Source: a virus. Taken from it: DNA of 64,000 nucleotides. The translations under genes and the position numbers were made by a program. The DNA lies in the IMG/VR virus record IMGVR_UViG_3300035694_000001, positions 31,771-95,770 of that record. One strand, 5' to 3'. Below the pieces are notes generated by a model that worked only from the letters and a program-made list of their open reading frames with translations, did no database searches and was not told where the DNA came from. Below, in pieces: positions 37,760 to 45,279 of this stretch (its first letter is position 1; every line of letters begins with the position of its first letter).

Positions 37760-39817
37760 GTGCAGGTCATCGAGACGGAGCTAGGACTACTGAGGGTAGT
37801 CAACACCCTGGAGGACGCCTCGGCCCTCTGGGAGTGGACGCGTGAGCGCCAAGGTCGTTGGCTGGGGCTCGACGCAGAGACCAACGCGCATGACCCCTTC
37901 TCCGCCTCGTACCAGCTGCGTACCGTGCAGGTGGCCGATGAAGCATCCGGTTGGGTGATTCAGGTCCAACGACCAGACATGTCCCAGGTTGTGCGGGCCG
38001 TGGTGTCCAGTCACGACGCGTGGTGGGCGTGGTTCGCACGCAATGAGGTCAACTTCATCGAGCGGGGCGTCCCTGGGTCCGTGCGGCTGGGCCAGGCCGC
38101 TCCGCATATATACGATGGGCAGCCGCTGCTGGCATGGTACAACCCACGTACAGTTACTACGCAATCAGCGAAAGACAACATCGATCCTCGTATCTCTCAG
38201 CCGCGCGCACTGAAGCCAGCCAGCGCGTTAGATCTTGGATTTGACTACCTTCACAAAGCTGAGCAGATCTTGCACGAAAAATTCAAAGCCATATATAAAC
38301 GAGACAATGGAAGCACCCCAGCTGAGAAGATCTGGAAGCCTTATGGCTTCGAGCACATAGACGACAATGACATAGATTATTTGAGGTACGCCGGGTTAGA
38401 TGCGCTCGTTACCGCTATCTTTGTTAATAAAATGGGTCGTGAGGTGCATCAACGCAACCAATGGGATAACGGCTATGCCAAAGGTTGCTGGTGGGATCTT
38501 AGATGGCAGTGGCATGCTGACCTCAGCCAGTATCGTGGGCGGGTCATTGATGGTCCGTATGTCATGTGGCTCAGCGAGCAGCTCAAAAACATTGTCGACA
38601 GCAATAGAAGGTTGCTCGACTGGTACCATATCAATCCGAGTGCGTCAGGGGTTGGAATTGGTAACGCATTCGAGTGGCTTAGCAATCAGGGACTGATGCA
38701 GTTCAAGAATACCAAGACCAGCAAGAAAACTGGAACAACCTGCTGGGACAAATTTGTCTTAGCCGACATCATTGCCAACGAGCCCGAAAGCTATGCAGGC
38801 AAGCTAGCTACCGCGATTCAAGCTGTGCGCAAGGCAGCTAAGTTCGATGCTTCTTACCTCAAGCCCATGCGCAAAGTACTAGAATTTGACGGCCGAATCC
38901 ACCCGGATACCCGAGTCATCGGAGCTATTAGTTCGAGAAATAGTGAGTCTCGGCCGCCTTGTCAGCAGCTGCCGAAGAAAGAGAAGAAGCTCAAAGTACG
39001 TCCAGCTATTTGTGCTCCGCCCGGATGGCTCATCGTCACGGCCGACCTTAAACAAGGAGAGCCCCGAACCATGGCTGGTTTGTCCGGCGACCAGAATCTT
39101 AAACGTGATCTGCTCCATGGCGACCTATATAGCTCACTGGCTGGTCTGACTTATGGTGATAAATTCAACTCAGATCCCAGGATCTGCAAAGAAGACCCGA
39201 CTTCAGTGCATTACAAAATGCGACAAGCTGCAAAGTTCGGTAGTCTTGCAACAGACTATGGGTGCGGAGTCGGCAAATATGCTGGGCTGCTAAGCATCCA
39301 TGGTGTGCTAAGTATGTCAGTCAGCGATGCTCACGTAGCGCTGAAACGTAGAGAAGTCGCGTACCCTGACCTTACTAGATTTCGTAACCGAATGAACGCC
39401 CAGCCGGCTATAATACTGGAGTCTGGGTGGATTGCTCCGCTTTGGGACCGCTATTTCGTTGATGAAAAAGGCATTCATCTATCCACCAAACCAAGCCGAC
39501 TAGGTTTGAATTACGCGACTCAAGGAAATCAACGGTACGTGTTTTCTATCGCCGTGCATAGAATTATTGACTGGGGTTGGTCTTGGGCGCTTTATTTCTT
39601 CATGCATGATGAGTTAGGGCTGTGCGTGCCTGCGCATATGGCGGATGAGGCAGCAATTATTCTAGAAAAAGCCATGACCCTTGACTTTCATGGTGTACCG
39701 ATTGAGTGTGATGTTGACAAGCCGCCTTACAGTCCTAGATGGACTAGCTACCCAGATGAATACTTCACAGCCACAGACGTGGCGACACTTGATGACCAGG
39801 TATTGGAAGGTTGGTAG
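37760..39817 (+). CDS. polA: Family A DNA polymerase (Pol I-like) with 3'-5' exonuclease domain
   Basis: The 685-residue product lacks the 5' nuclease of host Pol I. The N-terminal exonuclease domain has LDAET near 37-41 and GLDALVTAIFVNKM as a late exo motif. The polymerase domain shows motif A ADLKQGEPRTMAG near 428, motif B KMRQAAKFGSLATDYG near 487-502, and motif C MHDE near 615. The Asp in motif C makes the metal site complete. This is the replicative polymerase of many actinophages. It starts at GTG with no Shine-Dalgarno sequence, matching the leaderless promoter. Confidence 0.95.
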   Translation: MQVIETELGLLRVVNTLEDASALWEWTRERQGRWLGLDAETNAHDPFSASYQLRTVQVADEASGWVIQVQRPDMSQVVRAVVSSHDAWWAWFARNEVNFIERGVPGSVRLGQAAPHIYDGQPLLAWYNPRTVTTQSAKDNIDPRISQPRALKPASALDLGFDYLHKAEQILHEKFKAIYKRDNGSTPAEKIWKPYGFEHIDDNDIDYLRYAGLDALVTAIFVNKMGREVHQRNQWDNGYAKGCWWDLRWQWHADLSQYRGRVIDGPYVMWLSEQLKNIVDSNRRLLDWYHINPSASGVGIGNAFEWLSNQGLMQFKNTKTSKKTGTTCWDKFVLADIIANEPESYAGKLATAIQAVRKAAKFDASYLKPMRKVLEFDGRIHPDTRVIGAISSRNSESRPPCQQLPKKEKKLKVRPAICAPPGWLIVTADLKQGEPRTMAGLSGDQNLKRDLLHGDLYSSLAGLTYGDKFNSDPRICKEDPTSVHYKMRQAAKFGSLATDYGCGVGKYAGLLSIHGVLSMSVSDAHVALKRREVAYPDLTRFRNRMNAQPAIILESGWIAPLWDRYFVDEKGIHLSTKPSRLGLNYATQGNQRYVFSIAVHRIIDWGWSWALYFFMHDELGLCVPAHMADEAAIILEKAMTLDFHGVPIECDVDKPPYSPRWTSYPDEYFTATDVATLDDQVLEGW

Positions 39818-39824
39818 AGGACGA

Positions 39825-39998
39825 ATGAACGAATTTGATCAGTTCCTCAAAGAGCTGCGAGAAAATTTACTCGCTGACCACGTGATTAAACAGCACGACG
39901 AGTGGGTAAAGCCGACCCCGGAAGAAGCAGATGCCATTTGCCACGCGGCTCGTGATCTCTTCATTTACAGCGGCTGGTTTGTAAAGGAGAAGGCATGA
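39825..39998 (+). CDS. 57-residue helical protein
   Basis: ATG 39825 has GAGG upstream. The product is acidic and helical (FDQFLKELRENLLADHVIKQ). It follows the polymerase closely and overlaps the next gene by 4 bases. Confidence 0.6.
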   Translation: MNEFDQFLKELRENLLADHVIKQHDEWVKPTPEEADAICHAARDLFIYSGWFVKEKA

Positions 39999-40153
39999 TG
40001 GACTGGAAAGACCGCGTTGCACTTATTGCACTAGGTGAGATCCTGTATGACCATCTTCGTGAGCATGAAGACGTGAACGACACAAGGCTTCTACTTAGTG
40101 ATCGTTTACGTGGGGCCATTGATGCTCTTGCTCAAGGAGACCAAAAAATATGA
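39995..40153 (+). CDS. 52-residue helical protein
   Basis: The start overlaps the previous stop and has AAAGGAGAAGG upstream. The product is helical (VALIALGEILYDHLREHE). Its TGA overlaps the next ATG. Confidence 0.6.
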   Translation: MMDWKDRVALIALGEILYDHLREHEDVNDTRLLLSDRLRGAIDALAQGDQKI

Positions 40154-40713
40154 CAGCGACTGAGATCATAAAAGCCACGGATACAATCCGAGCTGGCGAA
40201 CGCCGAGAACTGCGCTCTCTGGTGCGGATGCGCGTCAAGCTACTGCGAGCTGAGGTCGCCGAGACGCACGCCGCGCAGATGGCTGAGATCGATGGCCGTG
40301 TAGCGGCGAAGTTCCAAGACGATACAGAGCGCATCGCGGCGCTACGGGCTGATCTAGATCAACTTGTGGCTGAGGCCAACCACAAGGCTGCCCAGACGTT
40401 CGCTCGGTACTCGGATGTGCTCGAAGCACAACGGTCAGAGGTCTTCAGTCGGCCGTGGTTCACGCGGCGGGAAGACCACAAGAGCAAGCTGCGCAAGGCC
40501 CTCGCTGCCGCTGTGGAGGCTTCAACTCAGAGGGCGAAGCTCCGGGTTGCCAAGCTCGAAGCCGAACTGCTGACGGCCCTCTCACTCGACGCGCTGAAGA
40601 CCGAAGCAGCGCATGAGTTCGTGGCCAACATCCCGACCGTGACCGACCTCATGCCAGCGGAGCCACTGCGAGAGATCGAAGATCAGTTCGGGGGCTCCCA
40701 TGATGAACGCTGA
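40150..40713 (+). CDS. Coiled-coil protein
   Basis: The 187-residue product is almost all alpha-helix, rich in Ala, Glu and Arg (RMRVKLLRAEVAETHAAQMA), with a break around residues 95-110 (SRPWFTRRED). It overlaps the next gene by 14 bases. No family is recognised. Confidence 0.65.
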   Translation: MTATEIIKATDTIRAGERRELRSLVRMRVKLLRAEVAETHAAQMAEIDGRVAAKFQDDTERIAALRADLDQLVAEANHKAAQTFARYSDVLEAQRSEVFSRPWFTRREDHKSKLRKALAAAVEASTQRAKLRVAKLEAELLTALSLDALKTEAAHEFVANIPTVTDLMPAEPLREIEDQFGGSHDER

Positions 40714-41110
40714 GCAGCTGGCCCAGTTCTTCCATGAGACCTACAACCGCCTTGCCCCTGAGTTCGGCCATCGGAAACGCCAAGCTAAAGCAAAGCCTTG
40801 GACTGAGCTGTCCGAACCGAACAAGAACCTTCTCACCGCAGTAGCGCGAGAGATGCTTTTCGTTCTAGACAGCGAATATGTTCTTAAATGGAGTACGGAG
40901 TGTGCGAGTCACCAAGCGGCTGAGCAAGCCCGTGTCTGCGCGTGCGGGCATGTGGTAAGCGATCACATACCTATGCCAGCCCCTGACGGCACACTTTTCC
41001 TCCTGTGCACTGCTATGCCGGATAATGACCACACACCAGCTTGTGGAGAGACTCAACTGCCCGGTTGGATTTTCCCTCGGTGCTCTATTCCGGCGAAGGT
41101 GGCAGGCTAA
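40700..41110 (+). CDS. Orphan protein with Cys/His metal site
   Basis: The product (136 residues from ATG 40700) has a helical N-terminal half (EPNKNLLTAVAREMLFVLD) and a C-terminal half with CACGHVVSDH, LLCTAM and ACGET. This could be one zinc site. The function is unknown. Confidence 0.6.
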   Translation: MMNAEQLAQFFHETYNRLAPEFGHRKRQAKAKPWTELSEPNKNLLTAVAREMLFVLDSEYVLKWSTECASHQAAEQARVCACGHVVSDHIPMPAPDGTLFLLCTAMPDNDHTPACGETQLPGWIFPRCSIPAKVAG

Positions 41111-41379
41111 TGGGCTATGCATGTTACGAGACGCCTATGGGCCTCGCCGGCTACGCGGTGGATGATGTGTGCTTTGAGGATGGCTGCTCAGCTGAGATCG
41201 ATCGGGGGCTGAGCTTTTTGTGTGGCACAGCGCCAGGCCGCGCAGATGAGAACGGCTGCGGCCACTGGTTCTGTGATGCACACCTGTGCGTACCCCCTGA
41301 GGGCATTAACGGCTATCTCTGTAACGGATGCATTCTGAAATACGACGGGGTAGACAGCGAGGATGAAGAAAATGGCTAA
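41110..41379 (+). CDS. Cys/His-rich treble-clef-like protein
   Basis: The 89-residue product has CSAEI, LCGTAPG, CGHWFCDAHLC and LCNGC. The GHWFCDAHL pattern resembles RING- or LIM-like fingers. The start is the ATG overlapping the previous stop. The function is unknown. Confidence 0.65.
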   Translation: MGYACYETPMGLAGYAVDDVCFEDGCSAEIDRGLSFLCGTAPGRADENGCGHWFCDAHLCVPPEGINGYLCNGCILKYDGVDSEDEENG

Positions 41380-41833
41380 TATGCCAATTAAATACCCACC
41401 ACCTGCTGGTGAGCTGTGGGATTTCTGGAAGTGGTCGGATATCCCATCAACTGTGAATCCTGGGCAGGTCTATTTGCGTCGACTTCGAGTAATCAGCACA
41501 CCTTGGTTTGCTGTGTACCTACACAAAATCAACGAGGCCGACGCCGGTCGATATCCTCATGACCACCCATGGAACTTTTGCTCTTTGGTCTTGCGAGGCG
41601 GGTACCGGGAAGAGATATGGCCGACCGAACGGCATTTTGATTTATGCACTTGGCAGCGCTGGTCGTTTCATAAGATGGCCCTCTCGTCTGCGCATCGAAT
41701 CGTTTTGATCGAATCGGATACCGTAACTCTGGTGGTGACGGGCAAGCGCCAGCGCAGGTTCCGTTTCTGGACACCCGAGGGGAAAATCCCATGGGATAAA
41801 ATGAAACCCAGTGAGGTCAATGATGTCGACTAG
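41363..41833 (+). CDS. Cupin-like protein
   Basis: The product (about 156 residues) has a single-domain cupin pattern: HDHPWNFCSLVLRGGYREE, then SSAHRIVLIESDTVTLVVTG and FWTPEGKIPW. His residues in HDHP and AHR would bind metal. Many phages carry this cupin-like gene; the role is unknown. The exact start (41363 or 41372) is open. Confidence 0.75.
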   Translation: MKKMANMPIKYPPPAGELWDFWKWSDIPSTVNPGQVYLRRLRVISTPWFAVYLHKINEADAGRYPHDHPWNFCSLVLRGGYREEIWPTERHFDLCTWQRWSFHKMALSSAHRIVLIESDTVTLVVTGKRQRRFRFWTPEGKIPWDKMKPSEVNDVD

Positions 41834-42260
41834 TGAAGTACAGAAACAACTAGACGCAGTCACAGGTCACGCCTCTTCCGGCAACTGGCAAGGTTTCCGG
41901 TCCGTACTGCTCAACGCTGCGCATGCGCTGGGCGCCGAGGTGAACGCCGGGCGCATGACCCGAGATGAAGCCACCATGCGCCTTGGCATCGCGATCCGGG
42001 CTGCCGGTCATGTGCCTAATACTGATGACCGGCGTTGGATCGCTCAGGGTCTAGAGGACGCATGTGCGAGGCCCGCAAACCCACGAGAAGACCTCGGTAA
42101 ATTAGTGTGGGCTACGTGGAAAGAAACAGACGTACCCCTTCCCGTTGACATACGGTGGGAGTCTTTGCCTCCCAGCTATAAGCATGTTTTTGCTACCATA
42201 GGCAAAGCTCTTTATGATGCTGGATTCCAAGCCGGCGCGGATTCGGTGCATCATGTTTAG
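41820..42260 (+). CDS. Bipartite helical orphan protein
   Basis: The 146-residue product has helices in the N-terminal part (SGNWQGFRSVLLNAAHALG, MTRDEATMRLGIAIRAAG) and a final helix (IGKALYDAGFQAGADSV). The N-terminal part resembles a segment of the prim-pol gene (residues 240-320: RGWAGFRDTLRDSS, then EEAQQALTQAIMYA and WIQQGLDDG), so it may be a detached primase-associated helical domain. Confidence 0.6.
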   Translation: MMSTSEVQKQLDAVTGHASSGNWQGFRSVLLNAAHALGAEVNAGRMTRDEATMRLGIAIRAAGHVPNTDDRRWIAQGLEDACARPANPREDLGKLVWATWKETDVPLPVDIRWESLPPSYKHVFATIGKALYDAGFQAGADSVHHV

Positions 42261-43635
42261 TCCGATCCGGTACTCCACATCTCCAGCACCTTGGGTGCCA
42301 GGCGCCTTGCTGCATCGAGGTGAGTGTCTGCGGGTGCTTCGTTCGCTGCCGGACGCCTCGGTCTCCTGTGTCATCACAGACCCTCCGTACGGGCTCTCAG
42401 ACGTCTCCAGCGCGGACACGATCCAAGCGCTCACCGCGTGGGTGTCTGGTGACCGTGAGCGGGTACCAACCGGCCGAGGGTTCATGGGCAACGAGTGGGA
42501 TCGGTTCGTGCCTCCTCCGGCTGTCTGGGACGAGTGCCTACGGGTGCTCAAGCCGGGCGGCTATATGGCTGTGTTCGCGGGGGCTCGCACGGCAGATTTG
42601 ATGGGCCTGTCTATCAGGCTTGCTGGGTTCGAGATCCGCGACACCATTACTTGGATGTATGGTAATGGATTCCCAAAAAGCTTAGATGTCGGCAAGGCTA
42701 TTGATAAAGCCGCCGGGGCTGTACGGGAAGTAGTAGGTATTCATCATAGGCACGGCGGGGGCTCACCTAATTCTAGCTCAATGAGCGGGCCTCTTGGCAC
42801 AGGAAGCCAACTACCATTAACAACCCCTGCCACCAAAGAAGCCAAGAAATGGGAAGGATGGGGCACAGCTCTCAAGCCCGCAGGCGAGCCGATCATCGTT
42901 GCGCGTAAGCCTTTCGTCGGCACCATCGCGGCTAATGTACTGAAGCACGGCACTGGTGGGATGAATATCGATGGTTGTCGGGTGCCGACTTCTACAGCCG
43001 ACGCTCTAGCGATGGAACGCGCTAATACACCAGGTAGTCACCGAATGAAAAAGGGCAGCAGTCCAATCGGAACTTTTGCCCGAAGTTCATCAAGTGGTGC
43101 GCTGGATACTACTGCTGGTCGTTGGCCCGCCAACGTCGTGCTTTCGCATGGTGAAGATTGCGAGGTAGAAAGTTGTGTTGCTGGGTGTCCAGTTGCTGAG
43201 CTTGATCAGCAGAGTGGCCCAACAGGATCTTGGTCCCCTAAAGGTCGGGCCACTTACACGGATACAGGCAAAGGTTCATCATTCATGATGCCTATCACCG
43301 AGAAGACTCATTACGGAGATTACGGAGGCGGAGCATCTCGGTTCTTTAACGCTTTCCGCTACCAAGCCAAGGCACCGAAATCTGAGCGGCCGGTTGTCAA
43401 CGGGGTTGCGCACCCGACTGTCAAGCCACTGGCTCTCATGGAATGGCTCGTTACTTTATTTACTCCGCTTTACGGCGTAGTGCTCGATCCATTCACAGGG
43501 TCGGGCACTACAGGCCATGCTGCTCTGAAGCTGGGGTTTAGCTCGATTTTGATTGAAAGAGATGCCCAATACTGGCCACTGATTGACAAACGATTTGGTG
43601 ATTATTTGGGTTCGTTGAAAGCCGAGGTGGGCTGA
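42253..43635 (+). CDS. DNA methyltransferase, DPPY type
   Basis: The 460-residue product is a beta-class amino-methyltransferase. Motif IV is DPPYGL at 43-48. The FxGxG motif for S-adenosylmethionine (DPFTGSGTTGHAAL) is near 411, with HPTVKPLALMEWL before it. DPPY enzymes methylate N6 of adenine or N4 of cytosine; the target sequence cannot be read here. It probably protects phage DNA from host restriction, as no partner endonuclease is adjacent. Confidence 0.92.
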   Translation: MFSPIRYSTSPAPWVPGALLHRGECLRVLRSLPDASVSCVITDPPYGLSDVSSADTIQALTAWVSGDRERVPTGRGFMGNEWDRFVPPPAVWDECLRVLKPGGYMAVFAGARTADLMGLSIRLAGFEIRDTITWMYGNGFPKSLDVGKAIDKAAGAVREVVGIHHRHGGGSPNSSSMSGPLGTGSQLPLTTPATKEAKKWEGWGTALKPAGEPIIVARKPFVGTIAANVLKHGTGGMNIDGCRVPTSTADALAMERANTPGSHRMKKGSSPIGTFARSSSSGALDTTAGRWPANVVLSHGEDCEVESCVAGCPVAELDQQSGPTGSWSPKGRATYTDTGKGSSFMMPITEKTHYGDYGGGASRFFNAFRYQAKAPKSERPVVNGVAHPTVKPLALMEWLVTLFTPLYGVVLDPFTGSGTTGHAALKLGFSSILIERDAQYWPLIDKRFGDYLGSLKAEVG

Positions 43636-43638
43636 GCG

Positions 43639-44016
43639 ATGATACCCAGATTCCAAGGTGACCTGCAGCCACCGCCTGATGCCGACTTCATCCCGGCTGA
43701 TGAGCTGCCGTACCCGTACTTGATTCAGGTGCTGCACGCTACTGCCAGCCTAGCTCTGCATTACGGCATCAAATATGTTGTGATCGGCTGGCATAGTGAC
43801 CTCGGTAACGGAGAGAGCGGCATTCGACTGTGCTCAGATGGCTGCTTCGACGGTATACACAGCACTTACACAATTCTACCTGATATCCTTTACATAGAGG
43901 CTCAGCTTAATGACGAGATCCCGCCATACGAAACACACAGTCTCACTATCCCTCGGACCGATGGCCGCTCAGTGGTTGTGTTTCGTGGAGACGCTGAGAC
44001 TAAGAGTTTCTGGTGA
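43639..44016 (+). CDS. 125-residue orphan protein
   Basis: The product mixes helices and strands (LIQVLHATASLALHYGIKYV) and ends basic. It follows the methyltransferase by 3 bases. No domain is recognised. Confidence 0.6.
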   Translation: MIPRFQGDLQPPPDADFIPADELPYPYLIQVLHATASLALHYGIKYVVIGWHSDLGNGESGIRLCSDGCFDGIHSTYTILPDILYIEAQLNDEIPPYETHSLTIPRTDGRSVVVFRGDAETKSFW

Positions 44017-44056
44017 GAGACATCAAGGAATACTACCTATTATTAATGGAGAAACC

Positions 44057-44557
44057 ATGGACCAGATCGAACATAGGCATAATAACCAATTCGGTGCGCG
44101 GATGGACCACGAGCATGACGGTTTGCCGTATCATGGCCATGATCTAGATAGGAACGATGGGCGGGCGCAATATTACCAGGTAGCCAGCCCTGAGCAGTCG
44201 GTCACCCTAAACCCTGCCGACCCGTTCGACGCGGCACTGATTCCTATCGTCAAGACGAATCGGGCCAAGCGCAAAGATTACGCCAAAGATGGTGACCCAT
44301 TCTCGAACTTCAAGACCACAGCAGCGATGCTGGGGCTTGATGGGTTCGGGCCGGCCGAGTCGGCTTACTTCAACGTGCTTCAAAAAGTCGCCCGGCTGCA
44401 GTCGTTACGCATGAACGGCCGCATGGCAGACACCGCTAATGAGTCGGTGCTCGACACCTACCTCGACTTGGCAGTGTACGGAGTCATCCTTTATGCCATT
44501 GTTTTGGGGCAGGCGGCGTGTGAAGTCAGAAATGAGATTTTCCATGATGCGGGCTGA
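44057..44557 (+). CDS. Nmad1/DUF1599-like protein
   Basis: The 166-residue product has a His-rich disordered N-terminus (HDGLPYHGHDLDRND). The C-terminal domain with KDGDPFSNFKTTAAMLG, VLQKVARLQSLRM and NESVLDTYLDLAVYG matches the Nmad1/DUF1599 pattern. That family is predicted to be associated with nucleotide modification. GGAG lies upstream of ATG 44057. Its place after a DNA methyltransferase fits a nucleotide-related role. Confidence 0.7.
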   Translation: MDQIEHRHNNQFGARMDHEHDGLPYHGHDLDRNDGRAQYYQVASPEQSVTLNPADPFDAALIPIVKTNRAKRKDYAKDGDPFSNFKTTAAMLGLDGFGPAESAYFNVLQKVARLQSLRMNGRMADTANESVLDTYLDLAVYGVILYAIVLGQAACEVRNEIFHDAG

Positions 44558-44738
44558 GTTGCAATTCGGGGTGTGCTACCTGTCGAGCGGCATCGTCGTG
44601 CCGACGCGCACAGACAAAATTGCTTATCGCACGGTGGACAAGCTCTTAGCCCTTAATGTCCCAGCCGAGGTGAAGTGCCGGAGGATCACTTACGGGGCCT
44701 GGGGACGGCCGCAAATAGAATTATTGAGCAGGGGGTAG
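44544..44738 (+). CDS. 64-residue orphan protein
   Basis: The start lies inside the end of the previous gene. The product is beta-rich and basic (YLSSGIVVPTRTDKIAYRTV). It ends just before the exonuclease gene. Confidence 0.55.
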   Translation: MMRAELQFGVCYLSSGIVVPTRTDKIAYRTVDKLLALNVPAEVKCRRITYGAWGRPQIELLSRG

Positions 44739-44745
44739 TAGAGAC

Positions 44746-45279
44746 ATGGACTTTAAGTACCCGGTAATTGTGGTAGACACTGAGACTACCGGGCTCGAAC
44801 TAACCGAAGGACACTTTGCTGTTGAGGTGGCCTGGTGGAACCTTGTCACCAACGAGCGAGACTGCTTTATCCCACCGCACAGCGTGACTCTTGCGCTGCG
44901 CATCGGTGACCCTGCAGCACTAGAGATGAATAAGTATCGGGACCGGATTGCGTTGCGTATCTCTGCCCAAGACACCAGCGGCCACCAAGCGTCGAGGCTT
45001 GAAGACCAACTAAGGGATAGCACTCTCGCCGGCTCCAATCCACGGTTTGACGCCAGTTTTCTAGTACCGAGGGTTCTCCGGCCGGTCTGGCATCACAGAC
45101 TCTGGGATCTAGCCCCTTATGCGGCTGGGATCTTAGGGCTTGACTACCTGCCAGGCCTCGCTGATGTGTGCGAGCAACTGGGGGTGCAGCCGCCCGGTCA
45201 CACCGCTGAGGGCGACGTGACCGCTACCGGCCGTTGCTTGTTGATTCTGCGGGCGCGTGCGGCCATGGACCCTCGGTGA
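44746..45279 (+). CDS. DnaQ-like DEDD exonuclease
   Basis: The 177-residue product has the exonuclease motifs: DTETTG at 11-16, NPRFDASFL (motif II), and PGHTAEGDV (motif III with His and Asp, DEDDh type). It could proofread or trim DNA or RNA. Its TGA overlaps the GTG of the primase gene, so the two are coupled. Confidence 0.9.
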   Translation: MDFKYPVIVVDTETTGLELTEGHFAVEVAWWNLVTNERDCFIPPHSVTLALRIGDPAALEMNKYRDRIALRISAQDTSGHQASRLEDQLRDSTLAGSNPRFDASFLVPRVLRPVWHHRLWDLAPYAAGILGLDYLPGLADVCEQLGVQPPGHTAEGDVTATGRCLLILRARAAMDPR

